37,977 nucleotides of DNA from an uncultured Bacteroidales bacterium. Its GTDB lineage: Bacteria > Bacteroidota > Bacteroidia > Bacteroidales > Paludibacteraceae. Location of the stretch: contig CAMHKW010000020.1 in NCBI GenBank assembly GCA_946185835.1, positions 1-37,977 on the forward strand, written 5' to 3'. Position numbers and translations under genes: made by a program. Shown piece by piece: positions 25,150-34,267 of the stretch. The notes beneath the pieces were generated by a model. It did not search any database and was not told where the DNA came from. It worked only from the letters and a program-made list of their open reading frames with translations. Every line of letters starts with the position of its first letter. The stretch's first letter is position 1.

Positions 25150-25611
25150 TTACATCATTTCGATGAGGAAGTTCTCGTAACCCAGCTTGTCGATATAGTT
25201 TAGATACTGAGCCTCCCAAGCCATGTGGTCTTTCTCATCATCTATCCATTTGTAGATGAGTTTCTGTGTTGGGTAGTCATCAGCAAAAGCAGCTGCCAAA
25301 CAACTCAACTCCTCGATAGCTTTCGGATTGTAGTCGTTCTCAATCTGCTGTTTCGGGTCATCGTAGAACGGGAACTCGATAGTCTTCATTGCCTCTTGCA
25401 GATCAGCCGGCTTGCAGCCGAGTTCTACAAGACGTGTGAGTACCTCTTCGGCTTCATCCCACTCTTCTTCAGCTTCTTCTTTCCATTTGTCAGCGAGTTT
25501 GTTCCAGCCGTTCAAACGGTTATAAGCCGAGAATGCGAAATGTTGTTTGCTGTTTCCAAACCATACTGCGCCTAAATACGCAAGTCCTTTTAATGCTTCT
25601 TCTTTTGTCAT
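25150..25611 (-). CDS. Ferritin-like four-helix protein
   Basis: A 153-residue, mostly helical protein with acidic helices. KWKEEAEEEWDEAEEVLTRLVELGCKPADL and KWIDDEKDHMAWEAQYLNYIDKLG resemble the metal-binding helices of bacterioferritin/ferritin-like proteins. An EXXH motif (Glu126, His129) is in the last helix, but the matching EXXH in the earlier helix is not clear. It may store or detoxify iron. Close relatives occur in Bacteroidales as bacterioferritin-like proteins. It has its own terminator (25102-25131) and an AT-rich upstream region without a consensus promoter. Confidence 0.75.
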   Translation of the reverse strand: MTKEEALKGLAYLGAVWFGNSKQHFAFSAYNRLNGWNKLADKWKEEAEEEWDEAEEVLTRLVELGCKPADLQEAMKTIEFPFYDDPKQQIENDYNPKAIEELSCLAAAFADDYPTQKLIYKWIDDEKDHMAWEAQYLNYIDKLGYENFLIEMM

Positions 25612-25681
25612 AGTTGTGTGTGTTTTATTTGTTAATATTTATTAATATTATTTTTCTGATAATAAACCTGTTCTGCCTAAA

Positions 25682-26308
25682 TCAGAGCAGTTTGAGCACA
25701 TCCTTTTCGATGTCTTCGGGTTTGGTGGTAGGTGCATAGCGTCCAACCACATTACCTTCGCGGTCGATAAGGAACTTAGTGAAGTTCCAGCGTATGTCGT
25801 TCTCTTTGTTATACGTCTTGCTTATCTTCTTAAGCATAGCACCCGTACCCTTGGCAGCCAAGCCATGATATTCTTCTGTCGGAGCCTGCTCTTTCAGATA
25901 GGTGAACAAAGGCGACTCGTTTTCACCGTTGACCTCTATCTTGGCGAACTGAGGGAAGCTCACGTTATACTTCAACTGGCAGAAGCTTACTATCTCCTCC
26001 TCTGTTCCGGGAGCCTGAGAACCAAACTGGTTGCAAGGGAAGTCAAGAATCACCAAACCCTGCTCCTGATATTTCTTGTACAAGCTCTCAAGAGCCTCAT
26101 ACTGCGGGGTGAAACCACAACCCGTAGCGGTATTAACTACTAAAAGGACTTTGCCTTTGTACTCAGCCAGCGACACCGGCTGTTTCTTGGTGTTTAACAC
26201 CGTAAAATCATAGATTGCCATAGTTTTATCTGTTTTATTATTATCTCTCTGTGCACATGCAGCCAGCACACATACCCCAACTGCAAGAATTACAAATAGT
26301 TTCTTCAT
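25682..26308 (-). CDS. Glutathione peroxidase-family lipoprotein
   Basis: A 208-residue thioredoxin-fold peroxidase. The catalytic cysteine is Cys64 in NTATGCGFTPQY; the partners Gln (DFPCNQFG) and Trp (RWNFTKFLID) are in place. Bacterial members mostly use thioredoxin to reduce hydroperoxides. A lipoprotein signal (VLAACAQ, Cys18) anchors it in the envelope. The frame is open further upstream, but the ATG at 26308 is chosen: AGGAG lies 5-10 bp before it, the signal peptide begins there, and the promoter at 26338-26369 leaves only about 20 nt of leader. Confidence 0.93.
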   Translation of the reverse strand: MKKLFVILAVGVCVLAACAQRDNNKTDKTMAIYDFTVLNTKKQPVSLAEYKGKVLLVVNTATGCGFTPQYEALESLYKKYQEQGLVILDFPCNQFGSQAPGTEEEIVSFCQLKYNVSFPQFAKIEVNGENESPLFTYLKEQAPTEEYHGLAAKGTGAMLKKISKTYNKENDIRWNFTKFLIDREGNVVGRYAPTTKPEDIEKDVLKLL

Positions 26309-26337
26309 CTCTACTCCTTTTTTATATCGTTCACGAT

Positions 26338-26369
26338 GCAAAGATACAACATTTATTTTAATGTCGCAA
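26338..26369 (-). promoter_or_regulatory. Promoter of the glutathione peroxidase gene
   Basis: On the minus strand, TATCTTTG (26339-26346) is the -7 box and TTG (26367-26369) the -33 box, 20 bp apart. The match supports the start codon at 26308. Confidence 0.75.
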
Positions 26370-26425
26370 GCGATATAAATAGAAACACGTATTTTTTTGT
26401 GCACGCGCCAAGACAATCAGACTCG

Positions 26426-27046
26426 CTATCGGATAAAATTGGTATATTCTATCTCAGGCTCTTTGTCAGGCAGTCCGTATATCTCTTTTCTGTCGGCAAT
26501 AGCGTGCACCAGGAAAGCCATATTACGTCCGAGTATTCTCATTATCTGCACTCCCTCAGCATCCTGCATCACCTGTTCGGGCGTGTTGCCATGCACCATA
26601 TTCCAATACCTGCTTGTCGCGATAGGCATCTGTGCTATCGAGAAATACTTATTCAGAATATCAAGCGTGGCTGTAGTACCTGCTCTTCGTGCCGAGACTA
26701 CGGCAGCGCCTACTTTCATGCGCTTGTCGAACGGTGTTGAGTAAAACAGTCGGTCAAGGAAAGAGAGCATCGTGCCGTTGGCAGAAGCATAGTACACCGG
26801 CGAGCCTATCACTATCCCATCAGCCTGCTCAAACTTAGGTGCCACCTCGTTGACCACGTCATTAAACACACAATGTCCGAGTTCACGACATTTGTAGCAA
26901 CCGATGCATCCACGAACGTCTTTCTGTCCGATATGGATAATCTCTGTCTCTATACCACAGCGCTCTATCTCGTCGGCTACAAGCCGCAGAGCAGTATATG
27001 TGCAGCCCTTGGGGTGAGCACTGCCATTGATTAAAATAATCTTCAT
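26426..27046 (-). CDS. Iron-sulfur flavoprotein/NADPH-dependent FMN reductase-like
   Basis: A 206-residue flavodoxin-fold protein. INGSAHPKGCTYTAL is the FMN phosphate loop, and GIVIGSPVYYASANGTMLSFLDRL the following conserved segment. The CX2CX2CX5C set in VRGCIGCYKCRELGHC (Cys47, 50, 53, 59) matches the compact motif of the iron-sulfur flavoprotein (Isf) family, so a cluster beside FMN is likely. It probably transfers electrons to an unknown acceptor. It lies 26 bp after the SGNH hydrolase. Confidence 0.88.
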   Translation of the reverse strand: MKIILINGSAHPKGCTYTALRLVADEIERCGIETEIIHIGQKDVRGCIGCYKCRELGHCVFNDVVNEVAPKFEQADGIVIGSPVYYASANGTMLSFLDRLFYSTPFDKRMKVGAAVVSARRAGTTATLDILNKYFSIAQMPIATSRYWNMVHGNTPEQVMQDAEGVQIMRILGRNMAFLVHAIADRKEIYGLPDKEPEIEYTNFIR

Positions 27047-27072
27047 AACAACAAGAGTTATATAATGTTAAT

Positions 27073-27759
27073 TTAGAATAGCGAAGGGAAAATCACCTCT
27101 TCCATCATCATATATCCGTTCTGGTTAGGGTGACATTGGTCGTCGGAATACATTTTTTGTATACCGCCGTTGCCATCCTCCATCACCGAATAGAAATCCA
27201 CATATCGGGTGTTGGTCTTCAGCGCATAGCTCTCTATCATATCTCTAAGCTCCACCACCATCTGCGCCGGTTTTAGTTCAGGACGCCAGTAGAAATAGCT
27301 GCACGGCAGCGGCGAGCAGAGCACAGGTTCGATATGGTGATAACGTGCTATCTCGCACATCGAGACGATATTCTGCACTATATGTTCTATCGAGATAGGT
27401 CCGTTGTTCATTGCTATGTCGTTGACCCCTGCCAGTATCACCACCATCTCGGGCTTGAGTTCTACCACGTCGGCTTGAAAACGCGACAGCATCTCTTGCG
27501 TTGTCTGCCCGCTTATGCCACGCGAGACAGCCTGCACCGACGCGAAGAAGTCCGGACGACGACTGCCCCAGAAGTCGGTTATCGAGTTACCCATAAACAC
27601 CACATGAGGGTTGCCGCCCATGGCTTTGATCGAGTCGTTCTCATGCTCGTAGCGGTAGTACTGAGCCCAGTCGCTCTGTTTTGTCGGCTCTTGTGCACTA
27701 AGCATAGTACATACGGCTGTCAACAGAACAAAAACACAAAGAAAAATAGTCTTTTTCAT
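27073..27759 (-). CDS. SGNH/GDSL hydrolase, secreted
   Basis: A 228-residue protein with a Sec signal peptide (ending MLSAQ). SGNH blocks: VVFMGNSITDFW (Ser59, block I), SGQTTQEMLSRF (block II Gly), ILAGVNDIAMN (Asn of block III) and DQCHPNQNGYMMM (Asp-His of block V). Such enzymes cleave esters, often acetyl groups from polysaccharides. Its place just downstream of the polysaccharide cluster makes glycan deacetylation a reasonable guess. Confidence 0.9.
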   Translation of the reverse strand: MKKTIFLCVFVLLTAVCTMLSAQEPTKQSDWAQYYRYEHENDSIKAMGGNPHVVFMGNSITDFWGSRRPDFFASVQAVSRGISGQTTQEMLSRFQADVVELKPEMVVILAGVNDIAMNNGPISIEHIVQNIVSMCEIARYHHIEPVLCSPLPCSYFYWRPELKPAQMVVELRDMIESYALKTNTRYVDFYSVMEDGNGGIQKMYSDDQCHPNQNGYMMMEEVIFPSLF

Positions 27760-27854
27760 AGAATATAAGTATTACGTTTATGCAACTTTTCTACGTCAGA
27801 TAATCAATAATTGATGAAAAATTCATGAACTATTTATTATAATTCTTCTTAATT

Positions 27855-28676
27855 TTAGTTTATCATTCGTTTCAGTCGGCGCGCCACGCGTTGCGGTATC
27901 TTATGTGCCCATCTCACCGTGCGGTCAGCCACTATCGTCATCGCACTCACCTTTGGAATGTCTAACCCTCGCATACCATACACCTCAGTTATCACGTTGT
28001 CTATCCGCTCTTTCTGCCGGTTACGGTCTTTCTGCACTTTTTTTACTATAAACGAAGGCATGGTATAGAACCTTGCAAACCATGTGTGCTCACACAGCAG
28101 CACTCCCTCAGGGTCGTAGAGCATAGTAGTGATGCCGTCGGCATGACGCTTGCCATGCAGATACAATGTCGGAAACTGATAAGCTAACCACAAGAAGAAG
28201 CGGTAGTAAGGCTCGCGGTCGGCATCGTCGAAATCGTACACCCCGTCCACCACGTCGAGCGGAAAACGTGCCTGCATCACCGTTTTACAGTCTTCGTAGT
28301 TGAAGGCGTCAACGGCTTGTCGACTGAAACGAGTACGTATCAGCTTGAGGTTGAAAATATTAAAAAACGGATTGGTGACGATAGGGTTCATCGTACGCGG
28401 ACAGCCTTTGCCGCAGTCCGGACAACCCGCATTGGCATATCCTTGTGTATAAACCGACTCGGCAAGACGTAGCACCGCACCAAGGTCGGTCACGAAGCAG
28501 TCTTCGTCGACATTGATAGCCACATCGCACTCCTCGTCGGCAAGGATAGCATAGAAATAGTCGTCGGCTGCAAGGTCGGTAAGCCTCACTATCGGCAGGT
28601 CTGCCTCACGAAGCAAGGCACTCGACTTCAGCCATAGTTCTATATTAAACGAGCGGGTATAAAATTTTATGTTCAT
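27855..28676 (-). CDS. Glycosyltransferase-like protein of the polysaccharide cluster
   Basis: A 273-residue protein. NVDEDCFV (about residue 55) looks like a DXD sugar-nucleotide site, with the fold continuing through LRLAESVYTQGYANAGCPDCGKGCP. A cysteine cluster follows it. It overlaps the preceding glycosyltransferase by 4 bp (ATGA). I do not recognise a CAZy family; a GT-A type enzyme is inference from the DXD and the place. The C-terminus is strongly basic (RVARRLKRMIN), which may help membrane binding. Confidence 0.65.
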   Translation of the reverse strand: MNIKFYTRSFNIELWLKSSALLREADLPIVRLTDLAADDYFYAILADEECDVAINVDEDCFVTDLGAVLRLAESVYTQGYANAGCPDCGKGCPRTMNPIVTNPFFNIFNLKLIRTRFSRQAVDAFNYEDCKTVMQARFPLDVVDGVYDFDDADREPYYRFFLWLAYQFPTLYLHGKRHADGITTMLYDPEGVLLCEHTWFARFYTMPSFIVKKVQKDRNRQKERIDNVITEVYGMRGLDIPKVSAMTIVADRTVRWAHKIPQRVARRLKRMIN

Positions 28677-29497
28677 AGTCGTCGAAGCTGTTTTTTGGTT
28701 TCTCTCAAGATCCCGATTATCTCACCCAATTTAATAGGTCTGTTATTCTCCCAATATTCTTTCAGTGTCATCAGGCATCCTTTCCTTATATATAGTCGTC
28801 TCAGGGCACGGCTATATTCATGTTGCATGTCGTATCGGCAGGCGAAGTCGATAAGCTGCGAAAATACCTGCATCTTCTGCTTGTATCGTGTAGGGTCTTT
28901 TCGCCGACTCACCGACGTCGGGTTCTCGTAGATATGATACCCGCAGTAGTTAGTTGTCTGCCACGACTGCGCCCTCAGCACGCACGTAGCCACGAAATAC
29001 GAGTCTTCCGACGACCGTTGGCTCGGGAACACGAGTCCTTGTTCCACTAAAAACAGCCTTCTGTAAAGGTGAAAACACGACGAGGGCGGATAGTGGCGCA
29101 GCAACTGCTCGCGCGACGCCGTAGGCTTAAGTTTTGTGGCACCAAGCACGAGGTCGGGCTTACTGACAGTACAGCTAAACAACTGCTTGTATGTGTCAGC
29201 GTCAACCCAATCGTCGGCATCAAGAAAAGTGATGTACTCGCCGCGCGCCGCGCTAACGCCTATGTTACGTGCCGGACCCGGTCCGAGGTTCTCCGTCTCA
29301 CGCAACAACCTTATCCTGCCATCTTGCGATACATACTCATTTACTATGTCGGCGCCTACATCGGTGCTACCGTTGTCTATCACCACGCACTCCCACTCTT
29401 CTATACTCTGCCGCCTCACGCTGCCAAGACAGCGGTCAATCCACGCGGCAGCGTTAAACATCGGAATTATTATCGATATTTTTATTGATTCACTCAT
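28673..29497 (-). CDS. Family 2 glycosyltransferase
   Basis: A 274-residue GT-A enzyme: ISIIIPMFNAAAWIDRCLGS, CVVIDNGSTDVGADI, ARNIGVSAARGEYITFLDADDWVD with DADD as the metal site, and SSEDSYFVAT as the ED region. It adds a sugar in the cytoplasm during surface-polysaccharide assembly. It lies 12 bp after a larger family 2 enzyme and overlaps the next gene by 4 bp. Confidence 0.9.
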   Translation of the reverse strand: MSESIKISIIIPMFNAAAWIDRCLGSVRRQSIEEWECVVIDNGSTDVGADIVNEYVSQDGRIRLLRETENLGPGPARNIGVSAARGEYITFLDADDWVDADTYKQLFSCTVSKPDLVLGATKLKPTASREQLLRHYPPSSCFHLYRRLFLVEQGLVFPSQRSSEDSYFVATCVLRAQSWQTTNYCGYHIYENPTSVSRRKDPTRYKQKMQVFSQLIDFACRYDMQHEYSRALRRLYIRKGCLMTLKEYWENNRPIKLGEIIGILRETKKQLRRL

Positions 29498-29509
29498 TCT
29501 ATGTCATCA

Positions 29510-30586
29510 TTATCGGCGTATTACCCGCACATAAAACCAACGTGCCATGCTGTTGAGCCTGCCATTCATCTTCTCAAACCACTGACTCGGGCGACGCTGA
29601 CGGCGGTGATAATAGCCTATGTATTCGAACCTTACTATCTTGTTTTCAGGGTATAGCTTCGGATTGAGGTCTAATTCACGGCAGCAGGCACTGTATTTCT
29701 CGTCGACACGTTGCATCTGCTCGGCATCGAACTGCGAACGCGGCATATCTATCAGATATAACTTGTAGAAATTCTTAAGTCTGCCCTCAAGGTATTGTCG
29801 GTGCCACTGCCTCTTCGGCTCTGTCAGCTCATCGCGGTGCCTGCGGTAGTAGTCGATAAGCGAGTCCACCACCTGCTCCATCTGACCAAGACTGCGCATC
29901 AGCACTTGCGGGTCCATCGTCTGACCCGGACGGTCGAAATTATACTGATATACGTTAAAGTTCAAAAAACATATCGTCTTCACCTGATATACAGGTATGG
30001 TAGCCCATTCGGTGTCGGTATACGAAATACCCTCCGTCTGTCGATACCCCATCTGCCTGAGCATCTGTGTGCGATATGCCAAGGCGTGCATCAGAAAGAA
30101 GCGTATATATCCGTCGGCAAGCACCTTGTCGGCATCGTATACCTCCCCATATCGGTATGGCTGCCTGCCCATGGTGTTGTACCTCACCACCTCATGCTGA
30201 CCGTCGGGAAGTATCTGAGTAAAAGGCGTAACGAACATGTCGGCATCGGTCGTTGCCATCGCTTCGAGCAGGCGGTCGAGCTCGGCGGTATCGAAATAGT
30301 CGTCCGAGTCGAGAATCTTGACGTACTTGCCCTGCGCCGTCGGTAGCGCCGCGTTGATGGTCGAACCGTAGTTGCCGTTGGGCTTGTCGACGACGCGCAC
30401 CACGCCCTCGTGCTCACCCTCATAGTGACGAGCCACCTCAAGCGACCGGTCTTTCGAACCGTCGTTAACGACGATAGCCTCGACGGCATCGGCATGACGA
30501 GCCGACACTATCGAGTCAAGGCAACGAGGCAACAACTGCTCCATGTTATACGTCGGGATGATGACGGACAATAGTTTTTCGCTCAT
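29510..30586 (-). CDS. Family 2 glycosyltransferase
   Basis: A 358-residue GT-A enzyme. LSVIIPTYNMEQLLPRCLDS, EAIVVNDGSKDRSLEV, YGSTINAALPTAQGKYVKILDSDDYFD (metal site DSDD) and YTDTEWATIP are the conserved parts. The C-terminal 100 residues are helical and basic. The family includes transferases for capsule and O-antigen sugars; the donor is unknown. The gene has 35 bp from the KdsC-like gene and 12 bp to the next transferase. Confidence 0.9.
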   Translation of the reverse strand: MSEKLLSVIIPTYNMEQLLPRCLDSIVSARHADAVEAIVVNDGSKDRSLEVARHYEGEHEGVVRVVDKPNGNYGSTINAALPTAQGKYVKILDSDDYFDTAELDRLLEAMATTDADMFVTPFTQILPDGQHEVVRYNTMGRQPYRYGEVYDADKVLADGYIRFFLMHALAYRTQMLRQMGYRQTEGISYTDTEWATIPVYQVKTICFLNFNVYQYNFDRPGQTMDPQVLMRSLGQMEQVVDSLIDYYRRHRDELTEPKRQWHRQYLEGRLKNFYKLYLIDMPRSQFDAEQMQRVDEKYSACCRELDLNPKLYPENKIVRFEYIGYYHRRQRRPSQWFEKMNGRLNSMARWFYVRVIRR

Positions 30587-30621
30587 ATCTATTATGCTCT
30601 TTTTATGTCTGATATATCCTT

Positions 30622-31107
30622 TTATGTCAGATATTCGATGAATTCTCTTACAGCCCCGTCACCGCCTTTTTTCAGGCACACGAAACCTACCAATTCTTTT
30701 ATCTCTTCCACAGCGTCGGCAGGACAAGCTGTATAACCTCCCGCTTCAGCTATTGCTTTCAAGCATGAGTAGTCGGTCATGTCGTCACCGATATACGCCA
30801 CATCGGCAAGAGTATAATTCTTCCCATCAAAACTACTATACCGTTGCAAGATACTACGAAGACACTGCATCTTGTCGCTCACACGCTGATAACAGTCGCG
30901 TATGCCCAACTCCTTACATCTCATCTCCACTATCCTACTCTCGCGCCCCGTGATAATCACCGGCACCATGTCCGCCGCGGGTAACAGCACCGAGATGCCA
31001 TACCCGTCTTTTACGTTGAACGCCTTCATCAGCTCGCCCTGCTGACCGATATAGATTTTTCCATCGGTGAGCGTCCCGTCCACATCCATCACAAGAAATC
31101 GTACCAT
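30622..31107 (-). CDS. KdsC-like HAD phosphatase
   Basis: A 161-residue HAD hydrolase without a cap domain. FLVMDVDGTLTDG holds the nucleophile and acid (Asp8, Asp10), IITGRES is motif II, and VAYIGDDMTDYSCLK is motif IV; KKGGDGAVREFIEYL ends it as in KdsC. KdsC removes phosphate from Kdo 8-phosphate; relatives act on other nonulosonic acid phosphates. As it lies inside a glycosyltransferase cluster, it may serve a cluster-specific acidic sugar, not general Kdo synthesis. The partner synthase and CMP transferase are not in the window. Confidence 0.88.
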   Translation of the reverse strand: MVRFLVMDVDGTLTDGKIYIGQQGELMKAFNVKDGYGISVLLPAADMVPVIITGRESRIVEMRCKELGIRDCYQRVSDKMQCLRSILQRYSSFDGKNYTLADVAYIGDDMTDYSCLKAIAEAGGYTACPADAVEEIKELVGFVCLKKGGDGAVREFIEYLT

Positions 31108-31154
31108 AACTTTATTTATTCATTTTCTTTTATGATAATTTAAGTGGTATACCC

Positions 31155-32210
31155 TTATTTATTTGGTATCAACCACAACAGCAACCGCGCCGCATATCCC
31201 CATGGCTTTCGCGATTGCCTATAACCGCTGATGAAAGTGTCGCAGTCTTGCTTTCCATGCCAACGGCACCATAGGTACACAAAACGATAACGTGTCAGGT
31301 CAAGACTCCGAAGCGACGGCACGAAGTCGTTGCATCCCTCAGCCGCCTGCTCAAAAAGCTGACGCTGATGCTCATCATACCGAGTCTTCTCAAGCTGCAA
31401 CAACGACCCGTACAACCGCTGATAGTAATAGTTATATATCCCCGGTATATCGTAATAACGCTCGCTTATCAGCTGCTGAACCTGTTTTATTATGTCGGCA
31501 TACACCTCCGCATACCGGTCGGTACCACCGGTGCGCTGCACACTCGTCATTATCGAGTTCTCACGTATCGTGTAGTTTAGCGTCATATCCGACACTATCG
31601 CCACCCTCGATGCTAACGCCCGCACATTGAAGTCGAACACCGAATCTTCCATAATGCGGTGCACGCAACGGATGTCGTTGTCTCTGAGCAGCTTCATGCT
31701 CAGTAGCTTATTCCAGCGGTGGATGTTAGGCTCACGGTGATGACGGCGGAAGTCATAGACTAACGCATGCTCGTGTATTATCGTACGGTCGGCAAACACG
31801 TGCTCTCTCAGTCTTTTGCCATTCTCATCCACTTCCCGATAAGAGCCTATCACCACATCGGCATCTATCTCTTTGGCTTTGTCATATAAGGTCTGCAAGG
31901 CATTCGCCTCAAGGTAGTCGTCGGAGTCAAGAAACAACAGGTAGTCGCCTTTGGCGTTGTCGATTGCCGTGTTCGACGCCTCACCCAACCCCTTATTATA
32001 CTCATGCTGCACGATAACGATCTTGCCATCAGCGTCCTCCTCTGCCTGTATCTGCCTCACGATGTCCATACTCGAGTCGGTGCCGCAGTCGTCGACAACC
32101 AAAATCTCATACTGCACATCAGTATTCTGCCCAAGCGCCGAACGCAGCGACTTAGCCACATATCGCTCTACATTATACACCGGTATCGCTATCGTAACTC
32201 TACAACTCAT
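31155..32210 (-). CDS. Family 2 glycosyltransferase
   Basis: A 351-residue GT-A enzyme: VTIAIPVYNVERYVAKSLRS, ILVVDDCGTDSSMDIV, GEASNTAIDNAKGDYLLFLD then SDDYLE (metal site DSDD), and IMEDSVFDF as the ED region. The C-terminal half is helical. It follows the pyruvyl transferase by 9 bp and is presumably part of the same surface-polysaccharide operon. Donor and acceptor are unknown. Confidence 0.9.
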   Translation of the reverse strand: MSCRVTIAIPVYNVERYVAKSLRSALGQNTDVQYEILVVDDCGTDSSMDIVRQIQAEEDADGKIVIVQHEYNKGLGEASNTAIDNAKGDYLLFLDSDDYLEANALQTLYDKAKEIDADVVIGSYREVDENGKRLREHVFADRTIIHEHALVYDFRRHHREPNIHRWNKLLSMKLLRDNDIRCVHRIMEDSVFDFNVRALASRVAIVSDMTLNYTIRENSIMTSVQRTGGTDRYAEVYADIIKQVQQLISERYYDIPGIYNYYYQRLYGSLLQLEKTRYDEHQRQLFEQAAEGCNDFVPSLRSLDLTRYRFVYLWCRWHGKQDCDTFISGYRQSRKPWGYAARLLLWLIPNK

Positions 32211-32219
32211 GGGCTTTAC

Positions 32220-33149
32220 TTATTGTCTCAAACTTATTATGTCGCAGTCGCTCAACCACGTATTATAGAAACTGCTGTTTTTGCCGTACGAGTTGTCGAA
32301 CATCACTACCTCACGCCCCAACAGCAACGCCAAAATAGCGCCGTGCAGACGGGTAGAATACACTTTCCGATGAGAGCCGATAAACTTCTCACCTTGCCTG
32401 ATAAGGTACTTACGATAGTAATGCCCGCAGTATATATCGGTCAAGCACTGCATCTTTCGGGGCAGTGCCAACAGCTTCCATAGTATTTTCGTTGGTATGT
32501 TCAGCGACATCGTGGGCCAGTCGCTCACCTCCATGCCTGCCATCTCCTGCTCGCTCAAGATCTGCTTCTCCGCCAACTCTTTGTCCGTCCTCATCAGCAG
32601 CAGGTCCTTGCCGCCAACAGCAGTGCGTTGCCACTTTTGTATATCCATGCAAAACGCCATGTCGGGCAACAACAGCAGACGGTCTTCTTTAAACATCTGC
32701 CGTAATATTTGATACGAACGCTTATCGCGAGCGCAAATCGTCACATCTTCGCAGCAGTCCAGCGCCTGTTTTGTCGCTTGCATGTTGTCGGGGTTAGCAA
32801 ACCATACCGTCTGCGGTAAGAACAAGATCTTGCGGTCGTGGTAGCGTCGTGCCACCTCGAGTTTGAAGTCATGGTGCTCGCGCCACAAGTCACCGAAGTT
32901 GCCGCCTCCCTGAAAGATTATCATCTCGTCGGCGCGTATCTGCGGGAAACAGAACGAGCCACGCGAATACATTCCCCGACAGCGGTAGGGCAACGTCCGA
33001 AGGAAGTCGAGCTCGCCCTGCCATATCAGAGTATCGCCGATGTTATTATAGTATGGCACCTCGAGCAAGTAGTAGTCACGGTCGATAACCCTCGACAGCG
33101 TACTCGCTATCAAGTCCGAAAGCTGCTGTATTTTCTCGGTCTGTGTCAT
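32220..33149 (-). CDS. Polysaccharide pyruvyl transferase
   Basis: A 309-residue protein of the polysaccharide pyruvyl transferase family (CsaB/EpsI-like), which adds a pyruvate ketal from PEP to a sugar of a surface glycan. Family blocks: VPYYNNIGDTLIWQGELDFL at the start, IIFQGGGNFGDLW, FLPQTVWF, and the C-terminal STRLHGAILALLLGREVVMF with the conserved RLHG. It overlaps the radical SAM gene by 4 bp, so the two are translationally coupled and may act on the same product. Confidence 0.92.
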   Translation of the reverse strand: MTQTEKIQQLSDLIASTLSRVIDRDYYLLEVPYYNNIGDTLIWQGELDFLRTLPYRCRGMYSRGSFCFPQIRADEMIIFQGGGNFGDLWREHHDFKLEVARRYHDRKILFLPQTVWFANPDNMQATKQALDCCEDVTICARDKRSYQILRQMFKEDRLLLLPDMAFCMDIQKWQRTAVGGKDLLLMRTDKELAEKQILSEQEMAGMEVSDWPTMSLNIPTKILWKLLALPRKMQCLTDIYCGHYYRKYLIRQGEKFIGSHRKVYSTRLHGAILALLLGREVVMFDNSYGKNSSFYNTWLSDCDIISLRQ

Positions 33150-34252
33150 CGGTGAAGCAGATGCTTTTTTACAAATCTTTTCAGCCTGCTTATCGGCACG
33201 AGCATCGCCATTAAGGCATCTGCAGCACGTTTCTGCTTGCCGTTAAGGGGCGTATTGGTATTATAGAGTTTCGTCTGCATTGCACGTTTCATAGTAGGGG
33301 TAAGCCACTCCGTACCATCAACACAGTGTCGGTTACGCATCTGTTCGTACGTAGGAGCCGCGAAGTTCTCTATCGTGCCGAAGCCAAGCCATGCATGACC
33401 ATTGAAACAATGCGGTTCGCGGCAATAATGACCTATCGGTAAAAAGCGAATCGGGCGTTTGGGGTCATCCAATATATTCTGTTCATACAGCGAACAGTAG
33501 CACTGCCTAAGTTTGCCGGACATCATATCCAAAGCGAACGTCCAGTTGCCTGCATTGCAAAACTCCGTCCGTCTCTGATTGAAAATTGACAATTTGAAAT
33601 CAAACAACTCTGAGTCGAACTGTCCCCACGTGCGTTGGTATTCTTCACGCGACAAGGACGTTAGTATCGGCAGGTTGTCCATATAATGCTCATCACGCGC
33701 CACAGTGACATGCGGTGCGGCACCGAGTTCATCGACAGCCCGCTGCCTTAGTTCTCCGATATATGGTATCAGTTCGTCGTGGGGTGTAAGTTCCAGAGTA
33801 ATAGAGGCACCTGCCTGCCGTACTTTTTTAATATTTGCAAAAAATCTGTCGAGCAAACCGCGTTGCAGCAATTGCAGATAATGATACGAAAACTTGAAGA
33901 ACAAGCGGTCCAACTCGTCGGAAGAAAACTCATTTACAATACGTTCGAAAGCTCTGTCGACAGTGCCGTTGGTAACAACCATTACGTAATGCCCTTGCTG
34001 AAGAGTAGCGTGAATATAGTCGACCATAACAGGCGATAGCAGCGTCTCGCCTGCAGCGCAGAAATTGACCATCAGCACTCCACCCCAACGCTCAGGGGCA
34101 AAAGCGGCTTTCCATGTAGCAACATCGTAGCGGAACTTCGGCAACGCGCTATCAAACAAACGATGATGCGTCACATAGCAATACTGACACCTCAGAGTAC
34201 ACGACCGTATCGGCACCTGCACATCTATGAACCTCTTAAACTCTCCAGCCAT
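33146..34252 (-). CDS. Radical SAM protein of the polysaccharide cluster
   Basis: A 368-residue radical SAM enzyme. RSCTLRCQYCYVTHH holds CX3CX2C (Cys18, 22, 25); FCAAGETLLSP takes the place of the GGE motif. Several later cysteines (NAGNWTFALDM before CYCSLYEQN, HYCREPHCFNGHAW) could bind an auxiliary cluster. The C-terminus is basic. It overlaps the pyruvyl transferase by 4 bp, which ties it to polysaccharide assembly; the reaction is unknown. Similar proteins occur in other Bacteroidales capsule clusters as far as I recall, so it is not unique. Confidence 0.85.
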   Translation of the reverse strand: MAGEFKRFIDVQVPIRSCTLRCQYCYVTHHRLFDSALPKFRYDVATWKAAFAPERWGGVLMVNFCAAGETLLSPVMVDYIHATLQQGHYVMVVTNGTVDRAFERIVNEFSSDELDRLFFKFSYHYLQLLQRGLLDRFFANIKKVRQAGASITLELTPHDELIPYIGELRQRAVDELGAAPHVTVARDEHYMDNLPILTSLSREEYQRTWGQFDSELFDFKLSIFNQRRTEFCNAGNWTFALDMMSGKLRQCYCSLYEQNILDDPKRPIRFLPIGHYCREPHCFNGHAWLGFGTIENFAAPTYEQMRNRHCVDGTEWLTPTMKRAMQTKLYNTNTPLNGKQKRAADALMAMLVPISRLKRFVKKHLLHR

Positions 34253-34267
34253 AAAAATAGTATTTCA

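Noticed and set aside
26309..26416. Upstream extension of the glutathione peroxidase frame
   Set aside because: It contains the promoter itself and lies before a clear ribosome-binding site and lipoprotein signal at 26308.
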